A stretch of 64,000 nucleotides of DNA from Sipunculus nudus (GCA_026874595.1 CM049320.1:12580488-12644487); one strand, 5' to 3'. Counted from the first letter of the stretch, positions 1 to 12,219 are shown. Notes: generated by a model from the letters alone, not told the origin. Numbers and translations: made by a program.

Positions 1-360
1 ATGCTCATTAAATAAAACGCAAATTTTATCATCTTGGATTAAAAGGGAGCTCATTCACCAAAATGGTGAACATTATTGATTATTAGAGAGCTCATGCAAT
101 AAAAGACACACAAAATTTAATACCAGGCTGAATAGAAATCACATTACACAAAACACAAATTTTAACATCATGGATTAATAGAGAATCATTAAACAAAAAA
201 AAATTTAAGATCATGGATTTTTTTACAATTGAATAAAATAAAAACACAAAATCAATATTATGGCTTAATAGAAATCTCATTAAACAAAACACAAATTTCA
301 ACATCATGGATTAATAGACATCTCATCAAAAAACACAAATTTTTTTAGAATATCATGGAT
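1..360. repeat. degenerate AT-rich minisatellite, units of about 46 bp
   Basis: Six to eight diverged units recur, each built around CTCATTAAACAAAACACAAA followed by TTTTAACATCATGGATTAAT. The clearest units start near 140, 273 and 318; earlier ones are more decayed. Open frames across it are by-products of the repeat. It starts at the window edge, so the array may be longer. Confidence 0.65.
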
Positions 361-1502
361 AGTGTATTTTGATGGAAGACAGGCTGTTTAAGGCAGGTGC
401 AAGTGGACAAGCAATTAACGGAGACACCCTGCCCCATAATCGGCCACTGAGTGACTTATGTATGACTTTCTTGTGGCTCTATAATCCTCTGGATGTGGTA
501 ATTGAACAATTACTCCCGGTGGTGTAGCATCTCAGTTAGTGATTGTAATGCTGGGTGATCCAATAAAACGGACGACTGAATTCTTATTGGCTGAGCCCCC
601 CCCAGCTGTTTCGTGGGCAACTTTTACTAAATGAACATTAACTTGGACAATGTTATGTGACATAATCGTGGAATCCCTGATGTAAATACTCGTTACACCA
701 CCCAGCAGCTGTTCCCGGGGCAATAACCACACCCGGAGCCTTAGGGACCAGCCTGTATTGTAATTTTCACAATGACCAACATCACAGGGCAGGTCAATAA
801 TAGAGGGATCAGAAAGTTTGTTGATTCTATACCCAATATCCTCAACTCTTCTGAGACGGGATGCCAGTTTAATTAATGACATTTGCATAAGGGATCTGCT
901 TGTGTAGGTTGTGTGGATGATAAGGAAATTTTACGATACAGGATGTGTCTCTGAAGAAATGTCACCACTGGCACTTGGTCTGACTAAATGTGACAGTGAT
1001 GGATTATGGGTATAATACCCCATGCAGTCCATCTCTATTACACTGGTCAGTTTTCAAGTTTGAGGTTAAATATCCTGCACTTCAGGGAATAAATCATAAA
1101 ACTGTCATTATAATCATGCTCAACACAGCTTTAAACGGTCTGATCCTAATACAGATAATCCTCAAATGGATAGGACCATGGGATGTTGGGGTCATCAAGT
1201 GCAATTACGAATCAGGCTGCCTGGCAACAAGTCGAAGGGATATTGAAATCTGTGTCGGATGTGATTACCTCCACAAGTTTTTTTGTGGTTCTGGAGTTTA
1301 GCATCAGGGCTGAAATGGTCATAAGCATAAGGGAATATCTTTTAAAACTGCTGAAGTATTGAGTTACACAAACAAAATAGTTATGCTCTGAGTTTGATGT
1401 TTTACCTTAAAAAAAATTAAAATAAATGAACTTGAAAAGTAAACTTTGCAAGGAACCATAAATATTAACCAATTAAAGATGAAAGAATTGACTCTTATGA
1501 GT

Positions 1503-1505
<3 letters not shown>
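361..1505. other. non-coding stretch, nothing recognised
   Basis: This is mixed-composition, single-copy-looking DNA. A 118-codon frame on the minus strand (532-888) and a 103-codon frame on the plus strand (990-1301) show no recognisable motif and no convincing splice context. I read the stretch as intronic or intergenic. Confidence 0.4.

Positions 1506-1553
<48 letters not shown>
1506..1553. repeat. (AT)n microsatellite
   Basis: An uninterrupted TA/AT run of about 48 bp, followed by a short imperfect tail to about 1565. Confidence 0.95.
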
Positions 1554-1561
<8 letters not shown>

Positions 1562-2805
1562 TATATTCTACCTCAAATATTTTGACAAATTAAAAGCAGT
1601 TACTGAGAAATAAATTTGTCAGAATATATGCTTTTAAATCCTTTTTAAAAGCAGATTTTTTTTTTCATTTTCAGACCATTAATTTGTTAGTTTAAATATA
1701 TTTTCTTTTATTCTTATCATTAAGGTCAGTTTGTTTTTTATTTCCTCTGAGATTCCAGTTATTTTCTAATTTTAAGCCATCAGCATAACTGCCTCACCTC
1801 TCTAGTCATCATTCTGAATCTAATTTTCAGATCGCACAGATTACATGCTGTTTCTCCTGTGTCAGCTTTAGACCACCTACATACAAAGAGTATTTTGGTA
1901 TATATTTTTCTATTTTCAGACTACCAAGACCACTTAATTTCTAAATACCTCTTTTATGAACATTGTTATTTTCAAGTTCTTACCACCAACTTAACATGTT
2001 TGTTTTTTTTATCATGTATTTTTTGCCATTAATTAAGGCAATACTCTGGTCAGTAATTTTCCATTTTCTGACCACTAAACCAACACCCTGGTTTGTGATC
2101 CTCTCTTTTCAGACCACTGTGATATCATTCTTGTATTTTTAGAGCCCTGAAATACATATAGTCTTTGGTATGTCAATTTAGATCATTACGAACACCACAT
2201 GTGTGTGTCCAGAATTTGATCCTGGGTATCAGAGATCTATTACATCAACGAACGTGACTGTGGCCAATTACTGGTAAAATAAGAACAATGTAACAGCGGC
2301 CCCAAACAATTAGGTTGGTGTACAGTTCCTCACTCTTTACAGCCTGGTTGTACCAAAAAGTACAAATGACTGGTGTTTGGACAGAGGTCATTTAGTGCAG
2401 ATTGAGATAACGGGTAATCAGACTCCTATGAGATGTGGTCTGTACATGTTTTGTACATGATCTATGTGGCAGAGTAATTTCAGAAATAGAGCCTTCCTCC
2501 CTGAGTGATAGATTCGTTTAACTTTAATGAAGGCTTGTGTGTACATTTGGTGTCAGTGACAAAGATGTTTATCACAAAATCCCGGAGCTAATTCGGCCAA
2601 ATTTCGCCAATGGAGGTTTTCAGCATGGTTAGTATAAAGCTGGTCTGTAGCCGGTTCAACCCATTTTCACCTCAAGTCACGCCTCTATACCACAGCGAGT
2701 CATATCAAATTAGTCAGGAATTTTTTTTAAATCTTTCATGTGATATCTTGTGATAAAGTAAAATCATTATATTGCAGCTGATTGGATACTGAGGTTGGCT
2801 CCCTG
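1554..2805. other. non-coding stretch with repeated TTTTCAG motifs
   Basis: AT-rich DNA in which pyrimidine tract plus CAG recurs on the + strand near 1669, 1825, 1913 and 2108, with a TTTTCTGACCACTAA variant near 2065. This suggests an old, strongly diverged tandem repeat. No open frame is supported. From about 2200 to 2700 the sequence is more mixed and looks single copy. Confidence 0.35.
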
Positions 2806-2897
2806 TACAAAAGTCCCCCTGGTAAAAGCCCCCTTGGTCAAAAGCCCCCCCTACCTAAATGATAAAGAGGACAAAAGCCCCCCCCCCCCCCCCCGCC
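2806..2897. repeat. repeated AAAAGCCCCC motif with a C17 run
   Basis: Four copies of (C)AAAAGYCCCC are followed by a 17-base C run at 2878-2894. On the minus strand this gives G runs of 17, 7, 5 and 5 separated by short spacers, so it could form a long-loop G-quadruplex. It looks like a fragment of a dispersed low-complexity repeat. Confidence 0.7.
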
Positions 2898-4779
2898 AGT
2901 ATAATGATTTTACATAGGTGATGTCTATATTTAACTAACTCCTCAAATATTCAAATGTACTATATGTTTTCTATTTTTGGTAAAATATGCAAAAGCACTA
3001 TTGGTGTATATTTTACATAACTATACCAGTGAAGTCGTGAAAATGCAAATAATCAGTTTAATGAAAATAAAAATAAATATATTTTGATGAATTATTATCA
3101 TGATAATAATGATGTGTATGTCGATATCAAGTTACTCATTAATTATGCATAAATATATTATTCTTGCTGCTCCACAGTGTTGCTTCTGCACTGTGGCAGA
3201 ATTTTAAATAAATTTACAGAATTTTAAATGTAGTCATACTTTTAATTAATTAAAAAAAAATAAATTGTCTGTACCCTGGTTCGCTTCATATTTGCGGAGT
3301 TAAAATTTGGCAGTTTTCACTTTTTCTTCATTTTGCAAGGGTTCCATTTTTCATGATTTCAAAATACAGAATACCCATGTACAGAGTAAAACCATCATGT
3401 GAATTGTATGAAATGATACATGGACAAAATCTTATTAACCAAAAATTAGTGTTTGATAATGGCAGACAATTACAAAGATCTGATATCATTTGAAAAATAA
3501 ATCATTGAACATACACATACCGGTAATACTTTTATTAAGTATTAATGTTAACATTTTACTTTTCAATTTTGCTTTTGATGATTAAACCCTTTTACTCCAG
3601 AGGGTTTTATTCTCATGATTCCCCTTTTCACCTTTATCAAGTCATCTGCATATAATCTCCTTTCATTGACTGGTAATATATATATATATATATATATATA
3701 ATAAAATGGGATGTATGAAGATAAAAAGGCAGTAACTTCACCAAAAAAGGTAATATTGTCAGTAGGGCCAGTACTGAAGACTGGTATAGATGAGGTGAGA
3801 ATGCACATTAAAAATGATCAGCAGTAAAGAATACAAAAATAAATACAAATAACATGATAAACAGGAAGCCTAAAAATCACACCACCTGGAATCCCCAAAA
3901 GATCACCCCATATATGTATGTGTATAAATTTATATATCGCCAGGGTGAAAATACCGAAGCAGCATAGTGTACTAATAGACAACTAATTCTTAACACTTAT
4001 CATTGTTTAATCAACCAAATGAAAATTCTCAGCAGGGGACCTGAACTTCACAAGTCTGGCAGGGCAGAAACTTCGGCAACGAGACAAGGCAGGAACACAC
4101 ACTTCCGCCTGAGCTGTTCCCTTTCACGGTTTTATCGTTCTCTGACAGAGCATGTTGAAACATTGGCAATTATCCCGGGGACAAACAACTCATTGTGTTA
4201 GTCTTGTACATAGTTCACCGACAAACGTGTCAGTTTTCGTAAAAGTTTTGCCAGTTTTACAAGGTCTTTATGGCTGTTTATTTAACATATAATGCCAGAG
4301 GAGGCAAATTGACATGAAACTGTGTCTTTTCGAATTTTTTTTTGCAATCAACCAGGATGCGACCATGCTGCCTTATTTCATTACAGGTGATTTTGTTCCG
4401 TCAACCTTGTCAGAATCATATGGACCCTGAACATGAAATGTACCCTCGATTGTGGGAATTTGTCGATTCAGCGGTGCTAATACTAATTCTCGTTGACATT
4501 GTTATACCCCAAAAGCCGTTATAACTGTAATAGAGGAACGCTGGTTTAATCAGTGAATATACTGTCATATAAAATGATGACTGCTCTGGACACTTGTGAA
4601 ATTACCATATAGACTGTTTCTCTTTGTCATAAACCAGTCTATTTTTCATCCCTGGATACTAAGCTCTCTGTATCCAGTGCCCCTAGTTTATCAACCAGTT
4701 TGTTTTGTCCCTGCGATAATAAGTCTCGGGGATCCATATTTTGTCAGTATTAATACATTCTCAACCTCCCATGTAGTCT
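2898..4779. other. AT-rich non-coding stretch
   Basis: No gene is supported. It holds a short (AT)n run at 3676-3703. Frames at 4019-4201 and 4342-4524 on the plus strand and 3563-3808 on the minus strand are short, lack domain signatures and in one case run through the microsatellite. Confidence 0.4.
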
Positions 4780-4962
4780 ACTCTTTTCTCTCACTCTCAG
4801 TATCTCTCCTCTTGTGTTCTTTTTCTTCTTTTATCTTCCCCCCCCCCCTTTTCTTTTCCTCTCTCTATTTCTTTCTTTTCTCATTCTCTCTCTTTCAGAA
4901 CATCTTTTCTTTCTCTTTCTGTCTCTGTATATAATTCACTTTCTTTTTCTTTCTTTCTCACC
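4780..4962 (+). repeat. polypyrimidine tract
   Basis: Nearly pure C/T on the + strand for about 180 bp, including a C9 run near 4840 and CTTT/CTCT stretches. Such a tract can adopt H-DNA. It also creates a spurious open frame over 4596-4934. It ends in TTTCTCACCAGGT, which resembles a 3' splice site, but no exon follows. Confidence 0.8.
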
Positions 4963-6640
4963 AGGTACCAGACAGTAGACCTATTCTTTTAAAAAACTCC
5001 CCTTTTTTCAGAATCAGTAAGATTTTTTCAGATATAATAAGGTTTGCCACTAAAACTGATGGAATTTTAAGAGATATCATTTGAGGCAAAAACTATTCTG
5101 ACTGATTTCCACAGTGTATCAATTTCACGCACTGTGTTCTGAAAACATGAAGTGTTTATTAAATAAAGGCAGGATGCCAGATGCCACAAGCTTAAAAAAA
5201 GACAGACCTGGAATGTTTTCACCGAGGGTATAACAGTACACAAGGTGGGGTCATGGTCCACCTCCCAGTGAGGGTAAACCACTGTGGGCTGGGTTATGGT
5301 TACAGTTAATAGAAAAAAGCATTTGACTTCAACTGAAGGATTAAGTGAGAGGTTCAAGCTGTGCAGTATGTGTAATGTATTACTCACACAGTATTGTGTC
5401 TTTAATTGTATGAAAATTAGACCTTATTGTGCGCTGTGACCTATCTTTTAAAATACAGTCCTTAATTCCTCATTTACATTGTATAATATTTTGATACACA
5501 TTTATATGTATGAAAACTAATTTTTGTTGTAATTTATCATTTTAAAATCATTTCTTCCTATTCTATGTATGCTTTCTTTTTAATATTATAGTCAGTTTAA
5601 TTTTGTAATGACAATAAGAAATATAATAATGATATTGTAAAAATTATTGTATTAATTTTTAAAGTTAATTATGATTGTGTGTTTTGAAACACTTTGAATT
5701 TTGGATTAGCTGTTTATTTCCCGACATGGTTTTTTCATCGGAATCAAATAGAATACTATAAAAAAATTTACATTAGTTTCCAGAAAAATTGATATTTTTG
5801 AAAATGTCATGTCTGGTATAAAAAGTTTATTATAATTTCTGTATTTAACTCTGTAAGTGTAGTTTTTTTTATTATATAATTATATATTTGATACATGGAA
5901 CAAAAATAAAAATGTTTAAATGTTTAAATTTTTTCCTTTAGTATTTGTCATGCTGGAAAATAAAAAGTTTATTTTTAAATTTTATTCAAAGAATTATTAA
6001 TAATTCAATGCAGAGGCAGATTTTACATCAGAAACATCGCATGGAGAGCTTTAGCAATGTGTCGCTATTTTTTTATAGGACTCCTATGAATTTACAATAA
6101 AAGTGAAAGATAATTTATTTGTTTTGCAAATTTTGACTGGATACTCAAATATTTTCCCTCTAATATTTATGTGTAAGTATTTTCAATTATATCACTTTAT
6201 TTCTGCAAAATAAAAAAAAACTGCTTCAAATTTACATGTTTAGTTGGCTAGGTTGCACAATTAAGTTAAATAATCATTAATATATAAAAATCAAGTACCA
6301 TTTAAATCTGATTTTCCCACATCAGTCATGAATAATTAAGACAATGTTACAACACCTTAATTTCTACTTTTTATGGAAAAAAGTTGTATCTGCCTCAGAA
6401 ATAAATCTCTTATATACCCAATATCAGATTAGACTTAGATCCCTATTGAGCTTATGAAAATATATGGTATTTAAACATGGTATAAAATGTACAGCAGCAT
6501 ACTTTCTTTTTCTGGCTTAACAGTTTTTGGATGGTTTTGTTATTGAGACTTTCAGGAACAGTTTATTGCTTTTGAGCTAGAAATAACTTAAAATAAAAAA
6601 CTTCAACCCTGGTGACCGGAATTCAGTCGATCAGGGCACC
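4963..6640. other. very AT-rich non-coding stretch
   Basis: No coding support. It contains a perfect 16-bp palindrome GAATTATTAATAATTC at 5991-6006 and many T/A homopolymers. Confidence 0.4.
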
Positions 6641-6884
6641 TGGGATATTTTGAAAAATTAAAAGGGGCACCAGTACTTTTTCCAAGAAAGTGATCCTATT
6701 CCTGAAATTCCTGGCGTCCGGTTTCGTGTGTTTGCAGAGATAATCCCCCGGCCGTATCGTTGTTTTAAATCTTCCCTTCTAGTTGCTTGCACTGGGAAAA
6801 CAAAAGTTATTGACTTGCCAAGATTTTTTAACGAGAGTCTTTTTCTCGCTCGGGAAACCATCTGCTTACAGAGCAACTCTAACA

Positions 6885-6935
6885 ATGCAGCTGCCGAGGA
6901 AATTGCACGACAATTCGCCAGGAAGTGGATCGTCT
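6885..6935 (+). CDS. candidate coding exon ending at a GTAAGT donor (weak)
   Basis: An ATG in good context (CTCTAACAATGC, A at -3) opens a 17-codon frame, MQLPRKLHDNSPGSGSS, that runs exactly into GTAAGT at 6936-6941, a near-consensus 5' splice site. The same frame stays open upstream to a stop at 6780-6782, so the segment could instead be the end of a longer internal exon. The surrounding 6650-6935 is less AT-rich than its flanks. The donor is phase 0, whereas the terminal exon at 37646 needs a phase-1 partner, so at least one more exon would be required if they belong to one gene. The protein family is not recognised. The 520-bp tandem duplication starts at the second base of the donor. Confidence 0.25.
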
Positions 6936-6936
6936 G

Positions 6937-7456
6937 TAAGTTTCACCGCGAACTGACGGAGTGGTGCCGAGCAACTGCCTGTTTGATAGACTTGTCCATT
7001 GTCTTCAACTATTTAAGTGTAATTTATGGCCATCGCCCTGCAAAATTAACCCTTGTTCACTCTTGTTATTAACAGTCTGATGCCTGTATTATTGATAATT
7101 CTCAAAACACTCGTTGATGATGTCCCCTGATGTTAAGCTAGCTTTGGCAGTTATTTTTAGCTAAAATTGCTGCTGAGTTATAAAAGCCTTTTTTTCTTTA
7201 ATAATTCTTTGTTTTTTTCGAGAACATCTCAGTTTCATTGTTCTTTCACAAGTTGAAATAAATAATGAAACACACTCGATAACATGTGGCTGTTGAAACA
7301 GATTGTGTTCATTTCTGTGACCTGTACATATTATATAACATACAGACAATTTTATTATTATTTTTTGTTATTTTATGATCATTGCTAATTTAATATGTCA
7401 GCTTTATTTATTTTCATGGCAACAGTTGCCTATGCTTTTATAGACATGAATTTTGT
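6937..7456. repeat. 520-bp tandem duplication, copy 1
   Basis: The sequence from TAAGTTTCACCGCG onward is repeated immediately at 7457. Only two differences were seen (near 7039/7559 and 7131/7651), about 99.6% identity, so the event is recent or the copies are being homogenised. The left edge sits inside the GTAAG donor-like motif of the candidate exon. Confidence 0.93.
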
Positions 7457-7976
7457 TAAGTTTCACCGCGAACTGACGGAGTGGTGCCGAGCAACTGCCT
7501 GTTTGATAGACTTGTCCATTGTCTTCAACTATTTAAGTGTAATTTATGGCCATCGCCCGGCAAAATTAACCCTTGTTCACTCTTGTTATTAACAGTCTGA
7601 TGCCTGTATTATTGATAATTCTCAAAACACTCGTTGATGATGTCCCCTGATATTAAGCTAGCTTTGGCAGTTATTTTTAGCTAAAATTGCTGCTGAGTTA
7701 TAAAAGCCTTTTTTTCTTTAATAATTCTTTGTTTTTTTCGAGAACATCTCAGTTTCATTGTTCTTTCACAAGTTGAAATAAATAATGAAACACACTCGAT
7801 AACATGTGGCTGTTGAAACAGATTGTGTTCATTTCTGTGACCTGTACATATTATATAACATACAGACAATTTTATTATTATTTTTTGTTATTTTATGATC
7901 ATTGCTAATTTAATATGTCAGCTTTATTTATTTTCATGGCAACAGTTGCCTATGCTTTTATAGACATGAATTTTGT
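7457..7976. repeat. 520-bp tandem duplication, copy 2
   Basis: This is the second copy, at an offset of exactly 520 bp. It is preceded by TTTTGT instead of the exon, so the donor G is lost (GTTAAG) and no functional donor is duplicated. TAA/TAAG microhomology is present at the start, junction and end. Identical minus-strand frames of 62 codons in both copies are passive consequences. Confidence 0.93.
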
Positions 7977-8440
7977 TAAAATGTATTTAATCAGTCACCA
8001 TTTTGCATTAATTAATGCATCATATTTTATATTTAACTATTTTTATGTCAAAGTGACATTTTGTGAAAAATTTTATATATCCAGACTTTATCCTTTTATT
8101 TCATGTTAAAAAATTCTTCTGATTTTTAAACAAAGCCATATTGAAAAAAATGCCAGTATTTTATTCTGTGGGGGAGGAATAGAAATACTAATCTTCAGCT
8201 CTCATACACTTCCTTTTTGTACTTTTCTGCCACTCCCGTCATTGATTTCAAAATATCCTGAACCTATAATATATAGCAACTTTTGTCCAAACAAAGAAAA
8301 TGTGAGTAAATTCATTTTTATACCACAACCCCTGATAATTTATCTATATGGTTAAAAGAATCAGCTTATTGTAGGTATGTAATTATCATTTTTTCCTCCA
8401 TTTGGGATCAACAAAATCTGCTACAAAATAAAAAGCAACC

Positions 8441-8525
8441 AGCTTGTGTGGCTAAGCACAGGAATCAAGGCTGGGAGAACACAAGTTCCAATCTCAGCTG
8501 AGGCGGTGAGATTTTTCACCTGGTG
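8441..8525 (+). mobile_element. possible tRNA-derived SINE head (decayed)
   Basis: TGGCTAAGCACAGG resembles a Pol III A box, and AGTTCCAATCT about 40 nt downstream resembles a degenerate B box (GGTTCGANTCC). GCTGAGGCGGTGAG follows, the sort of tail seen after tRNA-SINE heads. Three B-box mismatches make this tentative. Confidence 0.35.
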
Positions 8526-8785
8526 CAAATACTTCAAAACTTTGATAAGTAACTTCCATAATATTATGCCTATCTACTATGTAACAATCTGTACATGCCA
8601 ATATACATATATTCCTGTTGAATGAATTTGTTAATGTAAATTAATATTGTCTTCACAGAGATGGTTTATCAAACCACTAAAAATCTAGCCTGGGAAAATT
8701 TTCAAATTAATATCTGTGACCTGTTGGAAATTTGATTGAGAATAGTTCATTGAGACTAATTTAATGATATAGTCCTTCCAGTCTT

Positions 8786-8799
8786 CCACCAGATGGCGA
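8786..8799 (+). promoter_or_regulatory. CTCF-like motif
   Basis: CCACCAGATGGCGA matches the core CCASYAGRKGGCRS at 13 of 14 positions and resembles the AGATGGCG form known from flies. It is a motif match only, with no evidence of occupancy. Confidence 0.4.
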
Positions 8800-10119
8800 C
8801 ACTGGTGGTTTTATCCCAGTAGTTTGCATTAGTGTGATACAAATATATATTGTACATTCTAAAATATGGTTTTGTCAAAATATTTAAAATCATACATCAA
8901 AGGGATTCTGTCATGCACTTTTTTTTATATTTAATTTATATATAAAAGTATTATGTTAATACATATGTTGTTAACACTTAATACATATTCTAAAAAAAAA
9001 ATAGAATATTTAACAGAACACCTGTGCTCTTCTGGCCTGTGATGTTCAAGGTTGATACATCAAGACTTAAGAGTGATGTCACCACCAGAAAAGAATGCAC
9101 CGTGAGTGATTTCTTTGTGGTGATTGTCAAACCCAAGGAAATGATGTATTAGTGCATTCATGTTAGCTGTAAAGATCCTCACAATCGACAACACTTGTTA
9201 GCACTACAAGGGTGCTTAGTCAAGCGGAGGGTAGGAAGGTCAATGATTATTCCTTAATGTACAGTCAAGTACACTTAGAATTTCTTTCTTTAGTAATTAG
9301 TTGAAGGGATTACTGAGCAAATGGTGATGGACCATTGACCTCGCAACATTTGGCAGATCCTCACAGCCGACAGATGTGGGGGAGTGTGTACTGGAGGAAA
9401 CGTCCGTTCTCTCTTGCTCAATAGATCATTCTGTTTGATCAATAGGTCTTTAGGATAGCCGCGGGCATTCATTAGACTTATTAGCGCGTGCCAATCAGCT
9501 AGCTTGGGATGGAGGTGGCCTTGTGTTTCAACAGCCAGACGCCAGATTGTGTCACATTACATCAACAGTTCAGGGGTTACCCAGGGTTGTGAACCTCAGC
9601 TGTAACTGTTGAGAGATTATAATTGGACCCCTTAGTGTTGTTTATTTTAGAGGTCTGTGCTGGATAAAACAAACCAGTGTTCAGATGTCCTGTGGTAGAG
9701 CTTGCTGCTCTGCTGCCTGACATTAATTAACTTGCAGCAACAAGTTTTTCTTCTCTGTTTTAGTGTACTGTAATGACTCATTTGATACATTATTTTAAAC
9801 CTCCTGTATTCTTGAACTGCTGACATACATCATTTCATTTTTTACTCTTTTTATAATATTTATAGCACACATACAGTTTTTTGCATTTACAGAGGATACA
9901 GCACAAATAGATTAAGTACTTCATAAAAAAATTAACAGTAAGCAGATCATTAAATGTTTTTTTAATATCTTTGTTGTTTATTCCAAATATTAAGAAATAC
10001 AGATTCATCTGTTTAAATATTCAGATAAAAGTACCTCACAAACTACATTTTGCTAAATGCTTTACCAGTCTTTTCTTTAAATAAATTGTAAACCAGTTTA
10101 CACCCTTTCTTGTTACAAG

Positions 10120-10636
10120 GTCGTCATATAACGGGAGTATTAGGGTTTACCCACTATCTGTCTGTCTGTCCGTTAACTTTTTAGTGTCACTGGGGCTTTG
10201 ATGGATTTTCATGAAACTTACCATAGCTACTTACCTAAGATTACCTGACCTGGGTTTCATTATGAGCAACATCCATGCATATTTAGTAAGGGTCACAAGG
10301 CTACTTTTATCTGTCACTGCAAAAACTTACGAAGAATATGAAGGATTTTGATAAAACTCATCAGAAATGTTAATCAATAAAACATCTTGCCAAAGTTCAA
10401 TTTCCAAAATCAAAATCCAAGCTTTTAATGAGGTCAGAGGTCACTGAACTTTGGCGGCAGCTTGGTGACTTACAAAAAATCCTATGGATTTTCATAAAAC
10501 TAATTACAAATATTTACCTATAGATAGAGTTTCTCACCTGAATTACCTTCTCATCAAAGTTCATGCATATTTAATGAGGTCAGAGGTCACCAGATACACC
10601 ATGGGCATATGATGCACGTTTGCGGTGCTCTTGTTT
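10120..10636 (+). repeat. dispersed repeat with three tandem modules of about 142 bp
   Basis: It begins with CATATAACGGGAGTATTAGGG and a CTGTCTGTCTGTCCGTTAAC head typical of dispersed repeats in marine invertebrates. Three modules follow, starting at about 10201, 10341 and 10485. They open with ATGGATTTTCATGAAAC, AAGGATTTTGATAAAAC and ATGGATTTTCATAAAAC. Modules 2 and 3 both end with AATGAGGTCAGAGGTCAC. The 3' edge is GTTTGCGGTGCTCTTGTTT. No coding capacity is seen. Confidence 0.7.
10431..10443 (+). promoter_or_regulatory. DR1 nuclear-receptor-type motif inside the repeat
   Basis: AGGTCAGAGGTCA is a perfect direct repeat of AGGTCA with a 1-bp spacer, the element bound by RXR/HNF4/COUP-TF-type receptors. 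An identical copy lies at 10577-10589 in the next module. Confidence 0.45.
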
Positions 10637-12190
10637 ACAGTTATTTAGATTGCAGACACATTCTGACTTTTTTTCCATGTAGGCTGAGGCAAAATCTTGC
10701 CCAGCATTTGTTGTATCTTTACCAGACTTTCAACATTACTTACAGAATGGTTTTGTTTTAGGTGAATGGGAATATTTTAAATTGTAATTAATATGCAAGT
10801 TTGACTTGAGAGTATCCATAGAAAAGAGATCCATAGGTACCAATTTTAAGTGGGCTTTAGTGAGCCTGTGAAGAGTAAATGGTTTGTACCGACATTAAAA
10901 TTTTATTCAGAAAAGGTTTATTTTCCTTATTTGTTTTTTACATTTTTGTTGACAATGATGTTTGTTGAATATAAAGTACCAAACCTACTGAAACATGAAC
11001 ACAAGATTATACATCAATGCCAGCATTGGATATGAAATTATTGCACCTTCGTTTTACACGATTAAATACTTTTATTTACCTTCAGAAGATTAAACGATAG
11101 CAAAGATTTAAAAACATACTAATGGGCCCTATTTCCATGGTAACAAATATTAAATGTACTTTGATTTACAGAAAAAATGTCAGCCAAGGCTTTTATGATG
11201 ATCGTTTAAGCTCTTATAAAGATTAGATGGAATTTTTTCATTAGTGCGATTGATATCCATACGACACAAGAAAAATATTGCGGCTTCTTTTTAACGTTAA
11301 CCGAGGCCAGTATTCCCGCTAGAACAAGAGAGAGAGAGTGGAAATTTGTGACATTGCTTTCATGAAAATGCAAACGGCATCCTGTGTTGTGTCACCATTC
11401 TCCTCCTCCATCATGTTTCTTTCGGCAAAAAGTGTGCGAAGAGATAGATGTGTAGCTTAAAATGACCGAATGATTAACATTACTCCCTTGAGTAACAGAG
11501 TGAAGTGTCATCATATTGTCTTTTACAGTAATTTTTTGGTTACGGGGGATGGCAATCAGTGTTACCGGGGAGTTCCATGGTGTTCTGTCATCTCAGGGAA
11601 GTGATTTACTTTTACCCATCCTGCTGAAAACATTCTCTGTGTAATGTCCTGCGACTAAATAAATTACGACAGACTTCCCATTTATTGCTTCATTAACTCA
11701 CAAATCATCAATAAAATTTGTTTTAAGTCTTTGGGAAATCCCAGTTACTCTTATTTAATATATAACTGATGCATATAAGTTAAATATGATTTTATTACAT
11801 TTATATTTTGATTTTTAAACATATTTCATCAGAATATAGCTATACTGATAGTTGATCATATTGAGGTAAAAGATATAAAAGACGAAGAAAAAGATATAAA
11901 CTCACTTAGAAGATAAAGTATCTTCACAATGATGGATTCTCAGTGATTATTGCCAAGTTGTGCCCTCACAGAATTGTCACTTTTGATTGATTTAAATAAC
12001 TATAGAATTTTTATCAGCACTTGATATCTTCTAACCATCTGAAGGAGAGACCTAAAAACATGCATTTGTAAGGCGCCATCTTAGTATACAAACCATGACC
12101 ATTTGATTCTTAACACTCCTAGAGGATGCTGGATAGAATTAATATGGAGAGTTACAGTGACCAGAATGCCAGTGTAGGATTTCTGATTTT
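10637..12190. other. AT-rich non-coding stretch
   Basis: I see no exon, structural RNA or repeat with clear boundaries. A short (GA)n is present near 11330. Confidence 0.35.
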
Positions 12191-12219
12191 GGGGTCATGA
12201 GGTCAAAGGTCAAGGTTAC
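12191..12219 (+). promoter_or_regulatory. cluster of AGGTCA half-sites (DR2/DR1/DR0)
   Basis: GGGTCATGAGGTCA overlaps AGGTCAAAGGTCA, which runs into AAGGTTA. These are four tandem receptor half-sites with spacers of 2, 1 and 0. The GAGGTCAAAGGTCAAGG phrase is also common in dispersed repeats of marine invertebrates, so this may be repeat-borne. Confidence 0.4.

Larger units (their letters stand above)
7977..10119. other. non-coding stretch with SINE relic and CTCF-like site
   Basis: No gene is supported. It holds a tRNA-SINE-like relic at 8441-8525, a CTCF-like motif at 8786-8799, and a less AT-rich island at about 9290-9600 that could be conserved regulatory DNA. The rest is AT-rich. Confidence 0.4.

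Noticed and set aside
532-888. 118-codon minus-strand frame as a gene
   Set aside because: No recognisable motif and no supporting splice or promoter context; chance length is plausible.
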